From Haematococcus lacustris (taxonomy: Eukaryota > Chlorophyta > Chlorophyceae > Chlamydomonadales > Haematococcaceae): a stretch of 64,000 nucleotides of DNA. This document shows, in pieces, positions 51,567-62,934 of the stretch (position 1 is its first letter; each line of letters begins with the position of its first letter). Both the position numbers and the translations under genes were made by a program. The stretch spans positions 498,971 through 562,970 of the forward strand of contig JASKMD010000005.1 in NCBI GenBank assembly GCA_030144725.1, given 5' to 3'. The notes below the pieces were generated by a model. The model worked only from the letters and a program-made list of their open reading frames with translations. It did no database searches and had not been told where the DNA came from.

Positions 51567-52660
51567 CTACTGTGCCACAGCAGGCTGCTGCTGCTGCTGG
51601 GCCTTGGGTGGTTGGTCTCGCAACCGCTTGTAGCCCAGGCCAGGGTACTCCTTGCCCTTGGCTGGCAGAGCTGTCTGCTCTAGCCACCAGCACAGCTCCA
51701 GTGGGCGCACCTGCTCTCCCCAATGCGCTACATGTTCAGCGCTGCATTGCAGTCCTGGTCCAGCCACCTGCCTGTGTAGCTGCCTGGCTGCTGCCTGGGG
51801 GCTGTGGGGGCTTGCGGGGGGCCACTACCGGGAACCACATCAGGCCCCGCACTGGCTAGTCACGCTGCTGGCTCCAGGCTGGGCGCAATAGTCCACCTGC
51901 CTTGCTGGGGGCTTCCAGCCTGCATGCTTGGTGGGCTGCTCATGGTCCAGCTCCTCCTCACAGGGCTGCTGACCATTCACTGCTGAGCTGACCCGGGTAG
52001 TGCGGTGCTTATCCACAAGCACCAGCCTGGCCCGCCACTGGTCTGTGCCCTGGGCCTGCACACCACCTTGCAGCAGGCACGCAACACCGCATCAGCACCC
52101 CATCCTCCCCGGGTGCCAATGCCAGCTGCGCCAAAGAACACCACCAGCTGCTTGGCACGCCCATGGCGCTCCATGGACACCTCCGCCATGTCTCCCTCCG
52201 ACTGCAGCCATGCACACAAGGCACACAGGGTGGCTGACATGGTGGCACCAGGTTAGGCATTGCACAGTCAACCACTCTTTCACTTCATGCCCAACCCACC
52301 ATCTCTCAGTTCCCTACCCTCCCTCCCACCCACCCTCACCTTCTTGAAGAACTGCTCCAGCGCCTGGTCTTGGGCTCCATACAGCCGCAGCCGCTGCCGT
52401 GCCCACTTGGGGTCCAGGCACACCTCCCACACCGCGTCCCAGGTGGCCAGGGTGACGGTGATGTGCTTCAGGTTGGCCATCAAGGAAGTGCCAGCTGAGC
52501 TGGCTGCTGCCAGGTGTTGGAGGTGAGGCTGGATCGGAGCCAGCCACCGCTGGGTGTCGCGGCGGGCATTGTTCAGGCCACTGGCCTGCTCCACCTGGCC
52601 CTTGGTCAGCTTACACCGGGCCAGCTGGTCAGCTACCAGCTGGCCTGACTCCTGGAGCCG
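51567..52660 (-). pseudogene. Fanzor family B copy 2 (most of the catalytic part)
   Basis: On the minus strand an exon (about 52,660-52,345) reads QVEQASGLNNARRDTQRW...WDAVWEVCLDPKWARQRLRLYG and ends at a GT donor after EQFFKK. The next exon (from about 52,238) has LVVFFGAAGIGTRGGWGADAVL, then after a frameshift LVLVDKHRTTRVSSAVNGQQPCEEELD (the DEFRTS-like box with Lys for Glu), later LDQDCNAALNM then TAG, and PLELCWWLEQTALPAKGKEY to the stop. The order follows a Fanzor RuvC nuclease core, but the N-terminus is missing and frameshifts, a stop and DRD-to-DQD changes show decay. Confidence 0.65.
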
Positions 52661-53516
52661 AATACAACTCCTACTGCACTTTGGAGTAGCAGAATGGTAG
52701 GATGGTTCACAAGTTGTACACCAATGCGTTCAATGCGCTACTACGCTACTCGCTACCCTGATCTGCCGGCCCTGGTGACGATGACCCGGGGTCACACACT
52801 CCACACAGTGCCCACTTCCGCCCCTAACACACTTCATTGCCATCGGACTACTGGGGTCTGCGCGTCCCAATGGTTTCGGGCGATGCACTATCATGACCCT
52901 ATGCGCCGTCCGGCCGGGAACAGAAGTCAGCAGTGACGTCGCGGGCAAACCCAGTTCGCAACCGATCACAGGTTCTTCCCGGAGTGTAGCTTACCTTAGA
53001 CACTGGGCAGCGCACCAGTGAGCGGTGCGCCACTGGAGCAACAATCCAAACCAAGTATATCTGTGCTGACACCTGCCCCCTTTGCCTTCCACCTGCATGT
53101 AGGATTTGTGCCAGTCACACCGCCACTGAACAACGTCGCTGTTGTGAGGAAGCTCCGGCTGTGGACACCCATACCTGCAGGCTGTTGGCCATCGCCTTCC
53201 TGTAAAGGTATGTGGTTTGCAACAGTTAGATGACAGTCGCACCTCCCTCCACAATCCAGCAGGCAGTGTGTGCCAGGACAGAGGAGGCGTCATTGATGTA
53301 GACTGCTGAGGGTCGGGTTCTGTCCGCGTGGTAACTCATGGTTGCCTACACTGGCGCCTGAGCCATGGAGGGGCTACAGCCTGGGATGGTGACAGCTACT
53401 AAGGCCCCAAACACGCTCTTATGCCACTGGCTGCTGCCGATGCTCTTTTTGCCAGTGGCGTTGCATCTTGGTGAAGCCTAGGTCAGGTCGGGGCAGGCAG
53501 CTCTTGTAGGTACGCT
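52661..53516. other. No gene recognised
   Basis: Unassigned sequence between two Fanzor copies. Confidence 0.4.
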
Positions 53517-53641
53517 GGCACAGCGAGTGGCAATATTGAGCAAGGCTTCCTGCCAAGGGCAAGGAGTACCCAGCTTTGGGCTTCAAGAAGCTGAGAGACC
53601 AAGCACCCAAGGCCCAAGCCCAGCAGCCTGTAGCACAGTAG
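53517..53641 (+). pseudogene. Fanzor family A copy 3, C-terminal stub
   Basis: Only the last ~40 codons remain: ARLPAKGKEYPALGFKKLRD..APKAQAQQPVAQ and TAG (53,639-53,641). They are nearly identical to copy 2 and run straight into the conserved 3' end. Confidence 0.65.
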
Positions 53642-53850
53642 CATGTGTGCCCTAGGCAATGCTTGAGCTGTTGCTTACATCAGAGCATGTGTTTCATGCC
53701 AACATCGATTGCCCGACTCTCGTAAGGGGGTTGGGCAGGAAATTAGGTATTGGTACCGGCTGTAGGTCTGTGACTGGCTGTAGGTCACAGACACTCAGTT
53801 CGTACTGCAGATAACACAGCCCCTGCCCATTACCAGGGGAATATGTGCTG
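53642..53850 (+). mobile_element. Conserved 3' end of Fanzor family A (copy 3)
   Basis: Matches the other three ends, with the CCCCTG...CAGGGG hairpin and a final GGGAATATGTGCTG (one TA shorter than the others). It shares an extra GTCTGTGACTGGCTGTAG insertion with the 44.1-kb copy, so those two are closest. Confidence 0.7.
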
Positions 53851-54389
53851 AACGTGATGCAGGGGGTGCGTGACAGTGGCACAAACAAGGATTCACAATT
53901 ATTGCGAACTCCACCACACAATGCTAGTTCAGACAAAATGTGATTGCAAGGAGATGAGAGCTGGCTGTTATCGCCGTGGTATGTGTTTCACTGACTGCCT
54001 GCTACTGTGCCATGCTGTGGTGCAGCTCCAAACTTCACACGCGCAGACAAGGAGACCCCAGCCAGCTTCTCAGTCAGGTGGTGAACAACATAACCCACTC
54101 CAACCCCCCGCCCCACCTGCACCAGCCCACATGGCCACCTGACTCATGAGCTGCTGGTGCCCAGCCACCCACACCTCCAGCGCTTGCCTACCTGGGAAGT
54201 CCCACCTGAATATCACCACTACTGGAGCCGGGCCAATCAGGGTGGTTGACTCAGCTTGGCAGCAGGCAGAACAAGAGAAAGACGCGACTGCTGCAGAGGG
54301 GCCCTGTGAGGGGCGAGGAGGTTAGTTTCAGGTGTGGTGGGGCGCATAGCTTGTGTTCCATAGACTGTATCTATTGACCACACCAGCCA
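53851..54389. other. No gene recognised (possible upstream region of the next gene)
   Basis: No coding signal was identified; the ATG of the following gene is at 54,390. Confidence 0.4.
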
Positions 54390-56277
54390 ATGGCTGACAG
54401 CCGGCCCAGCTTGCTGCCATCCAGCCCTCAGCCCAGGCAGCTGGGGCGCCCCAGGGAGCTGCAGGCAGTGTCCAACCAGCTGGAACGAGAAGCTAGTCAG
54501 GGTCAGGCCAGAGCAGTATGGGCTGTACCCAGTGATGAAAGTGCAGCTGCCTTGCCCTTGCGCCCTCTACCTGCACGCTGGCAGTCCTCCCCAGGTCCCG
54601 CGCCTTCAATAGCAAACCACCCTAACCACCTGGCTGGTACACTCTTTGCCACTTCCTCTGCCCCTGCCCACCTCCCTACTCCCATCCAATATCCAGGGAT
54701 GCCCACCCCAGCAGCTAGCCACCGTTCAGTGGCCTCAGCATCAGCATCCAGTTTCGGTCCAGAGCAGCCGGCCTACCAAGGAGGGGGTCTAATTGCAGTC
54801 CTGGGCCTTGCCTTCTCTGGCATGTTCAGCCTTGCCGCTGCTCAGCAGTCCCAGCTCAACTCCCCCAGCTCCAAGGCAACGAACAGCAGCAGCAGCAGCA
54901 GTAGCAGCAGCAACAGTGGCAGAGGCCATGGCACCGCCCAGGTTCCCGCGCCTGGTGCCTGGCAGCTACCACCAGCTGCCTACGTGCAGCTCTCACAGGG
55001 CTCCCACTCCTCTCTGCAGCTTCAAATGAGAGCAGCTGGGGCACCCCAGGAGCAGCCCAGCGGCTCGGCCACCTCGGCCCAGCTGAGTGAGGCCTGGGTC
55101 CAGCGCAGCCTGCTGCTGGACCGCCTGTCCCTTGCCTTGGACGTCGCCAGCGCGGGCCTGCTGTGGTGCCAGACGCAACCGGCGGCACGGCCCCGGGCGC
55201 TGGCAGCCCTGCTGCTGCTGCTGCTGCCGTTGTTGTGTGTGTACATACCGCTGGTGCTGCACCCCCAGGTGCGTCAGCGCTAGGCAGGGCTGCTACATTA
55301 GCTCACTGGGCCTTCTTTATCGTGTGACGGCCCTTGAACCTCCACTGCCCATGACAGCGTTCATGCCATGAAGGGTTCATCCCGGTTGGCATCCTCAGCT
55401 TCATGCAGGCTTCAGTGTGGTGATGTCCTGGAGATACCTCAAGCAGTCTGCCTGTCTGTCTGTCAGTGTGGAGATGTAGCTCTAGCTCCGCATGTTCTGG
55501 AAATACCTCTAGCCGGTTGTCCATGTCTGCATGTTAACCTACTCAGCTGGCACCCAGGCCAGTTGCGCACTATCCTTCAACAATGTCCCTGAACACCCTG
55601 TGACAGCCAGTTGCAATGTGATGATGTTGACCTGTTCAGCTGCCAACCTGCCCCTGCAGGCTCTGGCCGCCTCCCGCCACCTCTGGGTTGCTTCAGCCCG
55701 CGTCTGTGGCCAGCTGGTGCTGATGGCCCTGGTCCAGTACCAGATGCAACACCGCTTGCTGCACCACAGCCTCCCCACCTACCCGCACCCCGCCCTGCCC
55801 TCGCAGCCATGGCAGGAGCTGCCACCCCACCTGCTGCCCCTCCCACTGGACCAGCTGCTGCCTGACTTCCTTGTTCGCCTGGTGCAGTCAAGGACCATCC
55901 GCATTGCGATCTTCCTGGTGAAATGCGCCCGCCACCCAGTGCAGCTGCGTTACTCCCTGCTGCCCTGCCTCGTTGAGGCCAGTGTGCTAGCCGCCCTGCC
56001 CTGGCTGTGTGCCCAGCCTGGCGTCAGCTGGCACAGCATGGCTGGAGAGGGGCTGCTGATGCTGGCTGCAGGCATGGTAGCTGCTGCTGGCCACGAGGTG
56101 CTGCTGCAAAGCCGGCAGACCAGGACGAGCAGTGGCAGCAGCCTGAGCAGCCAACGGCAAGCAGGTGCAGGTGGGGAGTGGACAGGGGTGGAAGCCTCTG
56201 CTGCCACCTCTGGGGGTCAGCACCCCTGGGGACCCTCCTCCCTGGGAAGCGTCACCACCTCGGGCAGAAGCAGCTGA
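54390..56277 (+). CDS. Unrecognised Ser/Ala/Gln-rich multi-pass membrane protein
   Basis: Two exons, 54,390-55,268 and 55,660-56,277, join in phase 0 (HPQ|GTGCGT ... CTGCAG|ALAASR) and give 498 residues from an ATG. The first ~140 residues are Pro/Ser-rich and probably disordered. Hydrophobic segments include GGGLIAVLGLAFSGMFSLAA, ALAALLLLLLPLLCVYIPLVL (about residue 270-290), VCGQLVLMALVQ and GEGLLMLAAGMVAAAG; a serine run and a Ser/Gly tail flank them. No family is recognised. Further exons downstream, across the CAGCAC repeat, are possible. Confidence 0.5.
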
Positions 56278-56308
56278 CACTGAAATTGGGCTCATTGCCC
56301 ACCAGCAG

Positions 56309-56480
56309 CAGAAGTAGCACCAGCACCAGCACCAGCACCAGCACCAGCACCAGCACCAGCACCAGCACCAGCACCAGCACCAGCACCAGCACCAGCACCA
56401 GCACCAGCACCAGCACCAGCACCAGCACCAGCACCAGCACCAGCACCAGCACCAGCACCAGCACCAGCACCAGCACCAGC
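56309..56480. repeat. (CAGCAC)n microsatellite
   Basis: About 28 perfect hexanucleotide units (Ser-Thr or Leu-Val when read in frame), 30 bp after the stop of the membrane-protein gene. Confidence 0.95.
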
Positions 56481-59102
56481 GTAGTCTGCGACCTTGCCAG
56501 TGTTGGCAGCAGCTCGGAGGCAGAAGTGGGCTTACCTAGGCTGCCCTGGGGTGAAATGGGAACTCCCCTCTTCACCCTCTTCTGCAGCAGCTACAAAGCT
56601 TTATGGGCTGCATGGCCAGTGCATCGGCAAGGGAGGTCACTGGCTCCACCCAGTGGGCCCTGCACAACACACTTGCGTGCCTACTTGCCTACCTGCCCTG
56701 GACAGGCTGGTCAGCGGCCAGCAAGGGCTGTCGCAGTTGCCTGGCCAGCCTTGGCTGGCAGGTGGCAGCGTGGGGGAAGGCAGTAGGGCCAGCCACCTTT
56801 GGTGCCTTACCAGCTGCACCACCCAACTGATCACATGCGCAAGGTTGCAGGGGTGAGTAGAGAGCTAAGTTGCTCAGCAGGCTGGAGCTGCAGGGGGTTA
56901 AGGGCGGGCTCTACACCAGGCGGGGAGGCCAGCTGACTGCCAGCAGCACTCAGCTGGCGGCAGGGACGCCACTGGGTCTGACACACAGGCGCCACAGCTG
57001 TCATGGGTGGGGTGGATCACGGCGAAGGTGGAGGTGGAGGGGGCGAGGTGGGAGGAAGCATAGCAAAAAGCGAACAGGGTGCCAGAGGGAGGCCTGCGAT
57101 GGACTGCGCCAAGGTAGTCACCCAAGGGGCATGTGTTCGTGGAAAGGTAGGGCTGAGCGCCTAGCCACACTGCTGGCAGGGCCCAGCGCGCCCTTTGTTG
57201 CAATTGTCATTGAGGAAGGTCCAGACTCTCCTGCCCAGGCCCTGCCCTTCTGCATAGCTGCAGGTGCTGCATATGATATGACGCATTGCCAGCTCTGCTA
57301 CTGCTGCACCAGGGCTGCCATGGGCAGGAAGGATGACCTGCGGCAGTACGTGCCTCTTGTCCTGCTGTGGATACTTCTTTGACATGCGTGCCGTGCCACT
57401 TGAGCCGGTCACTGGTTCTAGTCGGGCGCATGTGGTGGGCTGCTTTGTCGTTGGCGGTGGCCCATTTGGGCATTTGCTTGACTGCCAGGTATCATCTGCA
57501 ACCAGGATGTGCTGCAGGAATTTGCGGATGCATCACACCCATCATTCATTGCGTGCATATGGTGCCATTTGCTGCTGGATGTTGTTTTAGTGCAGCACCT
57601 CTGCATGATGTGGTAGAAATCACAATGCTGCTGGGCACATGCGCAAGAAATCGGTAGAAATCACAATGCTGCTGGGCAAATGCGCACGATGCGGTAGAAA
57701 CCGTGCATGGTATTACATGGGGCTGGGTTGCCAAAGGGTTTGCATGCAGCCAGCAACCATCTTGCCATACATTGCACTTCAGATGACATTTGGTTGTGCG
57801 GTGCTGGAAGACGGATTGCTGGGTGCTTGTTTGGTAGCTTAGTTGTTGTCAGTGGTGTTTACGGGTGAACGGACAGTAATGGACAAAATCCTTAAGTAAT
57901 ATCCAACCCATGAACCGTGTCTATGAACCGTAAATCCTGAAGGAAGGGTCATGCCCTACCCTGCCACATTTAGTGCATGCCACACAGCCCCTTGTTTGGT
58001 ATATGTCGCATTCAGCACTAACCCGGAGTGGTGCAGACATTTCCTGCCTGCTGACACTGCTCCATGCTTTACTGCCCTCACCCCTTTTCAAAAGTGGGAC
58101 AATAGACGTTGGCGTGAAAAAACATGCTCTCGTGTAACCAACAGCTGAGCCAATACCTAGTGCTACTGTGCTGCAAGCTGCTGCTTCTTGGCCCCGAACC
58201 ATTTTTTGCCCCGTGCCAAATGACTTAGCCAAATGATTGGTTGGGCCACCAGCACAGCTTTACTGGAACCCATGGGTTGCACTCCCAGTCCACCCATCTG
58301 CCAACATTCAGAAGGGTGGGCTTACAGGAATGGTGCAAGGCGGGTGCAGGGGCTTTCAGGAATTTGTCTGCTGCTTTGAGCATCAGGTAAGACAGGACTG
58401 GGATAATAACGTGGCACTAACAAATGATCGTGAGTGTTTCGCGCTGCGCGTATGCAAGTGGCGGCTTGTTGTGTGTGTCACAATGCGCCAGCAGCTTTGG
58501 AAGTGGGCAGAGGCAGGTTGAGCTGCCTCTGCCCACTTGTTTATGGTTGTTTAAGGTTGATGCCTCTGCCTCTGCCCACTTGTTGAAGGTTGATGCTTGA
58601 GCTGGGGCATGAGCTGAGGCATGCGTCTATGATGCACAAGACTGATCTGCAAAGCTCTACATTGTAGCTATACGTTGTTCCGCCCGTCAGCCGGTGTGGC
58701 TGCTTGCACATGGGGCACATGTTTCACCGCATGGGACTTTTGTGAGCATGCCAAGCCTGACCAACATGGCAATGCCGACCATACCCAGAAAGGTGCAGCC
58801 ACGGTGGCATATAGTGCACGACAAAATGCAGAGGCAAACAAGAAAGAACTGAGGACGGGTCATGTGCTTGCTCCAGGCATCAATGCCAGCTGATTGGAGA
58901 CCCTAGCAGGATGATCCCAGCCCCTAGGTAAGCGTAACCCTAGCAAACCCTAACCTTTGGTCACCCTAGCCCACAGCACAACATCCTGCAGGAGATGCCT
59001 AAGGAGGAGGGAGCTGGTGCCGAGTACTGACATGCAGAGCTATGTCGTGTCACTAAATTCCTTCCTTCTGGACTCATGTGTAAGGACGCATAGCCTGTGC
59101 TC
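56481..59102. other. Mostly gene-free; a decayed Fanzor fragment at 58.15-58.30 kb (-)
   Basis: A minus-strand fragment at 58,150-58,300 reads RWVDWECN...KLCWWPNQ, the place of WVDRDCN...ELCRWQ in intact copies, with many changes. A short repeat (ATCACAATGCTGCTGGGC) is duplicated at 57,620-57,680. Around 56.5-57.5 kb several frames are open but none has a motif or a convincing splice pattern. Confidence 0.45.
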
Positions 59103-60072
59103 TCACTCTTTCTTGCTGCGCGGCTTGCTCCCGCGAAGTGTGTCTACAGCCTTGCCTAAAATTAGAGCAAACCACCAAACATTGAGGGCGTTGAGGGCCA
59201 GGTTGCTGGCATACAGCGTGTAGCGGAAGGCTGGGCTGGCGATGTGCACGGAGTCCAACACAAACAGGTAGGTCAAGTAGAAGCCCCATACGATGCGTGC
59301 ACCAAAGAAGGACAACACCAGTAGCAGCCCGTTGGCCATCTGAAGGCCGGAGCTGAGGTTGTGGCGATACGCAAACCACCTGAAATGCACAAAGAAGCTG
59401 GACACCTCCCACAGCAGGAAGCCCGCCCCGTAGAAGTGCAGGGCAGGGGGTGACTGCAGGAGGCTGAACAGAAACACGGCAGAGCATCCGAGGCCATGGA
59501 GGATGTAGGCAGGGCCCTGCACTGACACAAACTCTATGGCGTGGACGGTGTCGTGCATGAAGTAACCAGAGGAGATGATGACCATGGCGAAGGACAGGGG
59601 CGAGCTGTGGTGCAGGCGGTCATGCCAGAAGGCTGGATTGCACAGCACCAGTATGGCGAGGGGCACCTGCACGCCAGCAAGTCAGCTGCAACAATGAGTG
59701 AACATGCTGCAGCTGACTTCAGCTTTCAGCAGAAGGTATCATGGGGAACCTGCAGGATGTGTGTCAGCATGCCTGGTCATAGGCTGCATACCTGTATTGT
59801 ATGATGTACAAGTCCCACTGAGCGGTAGACTGCGTTGCCAACGTCCGTTGGGGTGGCGTAGTATCTCTTCAGCTTCACGTCAAGGAAAGAACTAAGGACG
59901 CGGAATGCAAGCATAACCAAAACCGAAGCTGCGAGGTGCACTCCATGCTCCTGGCACCACTGGCTCGAGATAAATTCGCTCTACACAGAAGACGAAAACA
60001 CGGGTGACAATGATCGAACCTAGGAATTCTTGAACGAGTCATAGGATCAGTACAGCGCACCACTCTCTCCAT
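59103..60072 (-). CDS. TLC-domain membrane protein (TRAM/LAG1/CLN8 type)
   Basis: The two main exons are 59,980-59,792 and 59,666-59,103, joined in phase (HHTIQ|VPLAIL). A possible first exon, 60,072-60,020 (ATG), needs a 41-nt intron ending AGAG, so the start is uncertain; the full model has 267 residues. Several transmembrane helices are evident (LAASVLVMLAFRVLSSFL, MVIISSGYFMHDTVHAIEF, LLLVLSFFGARIVWGFYL, LNALNVWWFALIL), together with the TLC-typical GYFMHD, ILHGLG, WEVSSFFVH and Y..NLSS..... features, and a basic SKPRSKKE tail like an ER-retrieval signal. Resembles TLCD4/TMEM56; the activity of that group is poorly defined (lipid-related). Confidence 0.75.
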
Positions 60073-61153
60073 CTCAGACTCCTCTCAAAGCCACGCGTCG
60101 CGCGAGCTTTCTCCGAGCCTGTGAGAACTAAGTTGCCCACACCAAGAGATTGTTGACTGCCATGTTCGCAGACGAACGTACGGCAGTAATAAGCCAGTCC
60201 CAATCAATGGAAGGTGTCACTGGAGAAGCCAACGGTCCAACCGTCAGCCTGGATCGAGCACGAGACGTGTCGCTTAACTATAGTTGCACTGCGGTCAAGG
60301 TGCTTCTACTTGAATTAGTAACCAAGCCCTGGGTAACTAGTGGTGTATATCATGTAATGGCGTAAACCTCCCACGGCCATTGCATGGGCGCCGTACGCTT
60401 ATGCTATTGCCTGACATCTGTGACGGCCTTGACTTGAAGCATTATGATTGCAACGACACAAGCTGACACAGCCCAAAGGGCCACAACTGTGCCACTTGCT
60501 CCTGCGGGGCCAGCCGGCTGGGTTGGTGGGCTAGCAGCTGCCTGTTGTTACGTGACCATGTGAGGCTGAGCTAATGCTGGCTAAGAGATTTGGGTGAGAA
60601 GTGTAATGTGGTAAGGTGATCTAAGGCCAGGTTTGATTCCCGGGCAGACTTCCTCACTACGCCCTAGTCCGTCACGGAGAACTCTGTCACCGCCACTGAG
60701 CAACACGTAACACTTGTAGCTCAAGTATTCAAGTAGCTCAAGTATTCCCTTGCCCTTGGCTTACAATGCACACCGCCCACAGCGCTAGTGGGCACTACTT
60801 GGACGCTGCATTCCTCACTATGGGTTGTGATTGTGCCAAGCCTCAACCGAGCCAAGTCATATAAGATCCACATGGAAAAGCCATGCCATGAAGCTGACAG
60901 ATCTCCAGTGACTTCCATTGCATGGGATAAAGATCTGACAGGAACCTGAAGGCTGCACATATGGTCCCCATTGCTTGTGCTATTGAGCTTCTTAATCTAT
61001 CTTGTCCATGCAATGCCTCTGACTAATCGCCAAATGGTATATATATTGACTGAGCTGAACTGCACTGCAAGCGTATAGACTGAGCTGGTGGGACACGCCT
61101 GATGGTATGCATTGCTCATTTCTTTTGGGTGGTTGTCCCCTCTCCCCTGTAAC
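60073..61153. other. Gene-free; LTR relic and a homologue of the CCCCG flank
   Basis: GCAACGACACAAGCTGACAC followed by AGCCCAAAGGG at 60,452-60,482 is homologous to 21,474-21,505, the left flank of the giant array, but has no array after it. An LTR relic follows (separate entry). Confidence 0.55.
60546..60705 (+). repeat. Diverged solo LTR related to the 34-40 kb retrotransposon
   Basis: Starts TGTTACGTGACCATG like the intact LTR (sense orientation), ends GCAACA, and keeps the middle block: CAGG-TTTGATT-CCCGG (T-arm/B-box-like), GGGCAG and ACTACGCCCT. It is 30 bp shorter, and no clean target duplication was found. Confidence 0.55.
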
Positions 61154-62934
61154 TCAATGATGCATGCTGGTAACAGGTAATTCGGCGTTGCATACTGGGC
61201 AGACCTGTGCACAAAAGATGAAGAGGCGGCCACTGTTACACTTGGAACCCAGCCAATGTTCCTGCCAGGTATGCAACAGAGTAGCGTAGCTGCTGAGAGT
61301 GTGACTCACTTTGTTGATGCCGAGCCAGGTGGCTATGCAGTCTTCGTGATAATAATGAGAGCAAGGCAGTAATGTAAGCTGGTCATCAGCCATGAATTCA
61401 AGCTGGCAGACACAACACCTGTGCAACACAGCCATTGACACATGGGTGAACTTGACAACACCAAGTTTGCAACACAGTGATGAGCAAGGACCCACTTGTC
61501 AAGGTGGCACTGGTCCTGCTGGAGCTGGCAGTAAGCTGTTTTGGGCAACGACGCAATGGCTGAGGGCGGCAGACCGCGGTTCACTGTACCAGCTATTTCG
61601 CCAAGAGTCGTGAGATCCTGCAGCCCTCATGAAGGATATCAGCTCATGGTTCACCAGCTAGCATGACACAAACACCGCATCGATGGCGCTGCATGCAAAA
61701 CAGAACACCCACTGCATAACTCATGGCGTCCACATCCACTTCCGTGGAGCTCTCGTTGAGGTGTTGGATGCCTGCAACCACAGCATTGAACAGTCTCTTT
61801 AAACAGGGGGGTGACAAGGTGCAACAAGGGTGCTACTAGGTTACTGCTGTGTTGGGCTCGCTCACTGATGGCTTGCAACGCATAAAGCTGACGGTAGGTC
61901 TCGTCATCCTCTTGCTGTTGCAGCAAGCGAGCATATGTTGCATCATCATCTCCCGCTGGTGTCAAGGGTGATGCGGCAGCCTCAAGGCTATCCCTGCACA
62001 AGGGATGCACGAGTGCAGGGCATCATGGTACAAGGCCATGCAGTACAAGGCACAATGCACTGGCCACCAACGACCAGCACAGTCTGCCAGCCAGGAAGAG
62101 CGAGAGATTTGCATATGTGAGTGGCATCAACGCGCAGATGGCAGGGTACACCGCTCAGCTATCAAGACTCTCCAGCCTTGTGAGTGGCAGCTGGACCATA
62201 GCCAGTCTATTAAGCCTGCAGGCAGGTCCCAAGAAATGCAAGACCACCTGTTGCAACAGGCCTGGAGCCAGCGATGCTATGCACCAGGGCGGGGCCTCAT
62301 GTAGTGCCCCATAGTCAGGGTTGGCTGCTATTGGCCCCTATTCTAGCCCACACTGGTGGGTGAATCGAGACAGAGCCCAAGTGGGCTATAGGCCCCATGG
62401 CGCCCAGTAAGGTTATGCTCATGGCATGGTCGGTACGGCATGGTAGCTCAGCAGCTATTGCCCAGGTCAAGGGAGACCCTGAGCAGGGCTACAGGCAGTC
62501 ACTGTTCCTTCAGACCGGATTATGACTCCCAGACCGGACTATGATCGGACAATGACTCCCAGCAGCAGCAGCCAGCATAGCATGGTTGTCATGCCACTGC
62601 TCCTGGACCTTGTGGTGTGATTGTGGATAACCATGACGAAGCGAGCTTACCCTGGGTCCGCCACTTCTGGAGCTGCTTGCAACATGAAAAACATGCGCTC
62701 CTGCTCCTGGAGAAGCTGCGCAAACTGGAGGTCCGCGTCATCCTGCAGGCTAGCGGTGACCGTCGTCGAAACTGGGTAGTCGGGGCTGGATGCTGTGCTT
62801 TGACGCACCTGGACAGCTGTTACAGGTGTAGAACGGTTTAGCCTAGGCGATGGGCTGGACGCGCTACACAACGGACTGGCCTTGTCTTGAAAGTCCAAGG
62901 TTCGTGCGGAAGTTGCCACAGGGCTCCCCAGCAT
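61154..62934 (-). CDS. RING-H2 E3 ubiquitin ligase (BIG BROTHER-like)
   Basis: Six exons (62,934-62,651; 61,993-61,866; 61,771-61,713; 61,617-61,496; 61,418-61,310; 61,204-61,154) agree in phase and give 250 residues. Acidic helical motifs DDADLQFAQLLQEQER and DDDATYARLLQQQEDDETYRQL precede DVDAMSYADLTTLGE and GTVNRGLPPSAIASLPKTAY, the block found before the RING of plant BIG BROTHER-type ligases. The RING-H2 is CCVCQLEF...LLPCSHYYHEDCIATWL...CPVC with all eight zinc ligands. It would bind an E2 and ubiquitinate unknown targets. The first ATG used (62,934) is the earliest in frame; an additional 5' exon is possible. Intron 1 contains an opposite-strand Fanzor fragment. Confidence 0.8.
62062..62310 (+). 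pseudogene. Fanzor fragment in a RING-gene intron
   Basis: One frame reads RVHRSAIKTLQPCEWQLDHS...AWSQRCYAPGRGLM then TAG, aligning with RVSSAMNSPQPCEEELDRS...AWSQRSEAPVRGLMWCP of family A. It covers only the region between the DEFRTS box and the zinc ribbon and is heavily mutated. It lies antisense to the RING gene. Confidence 0.55.

Noticed and set aside
56007..56786. Ser-Thr repeat protein continuing across the CAGCAC array
   Set aside because: It overlaps the membrane-protein exon in another frame and depends on the microsatellite.
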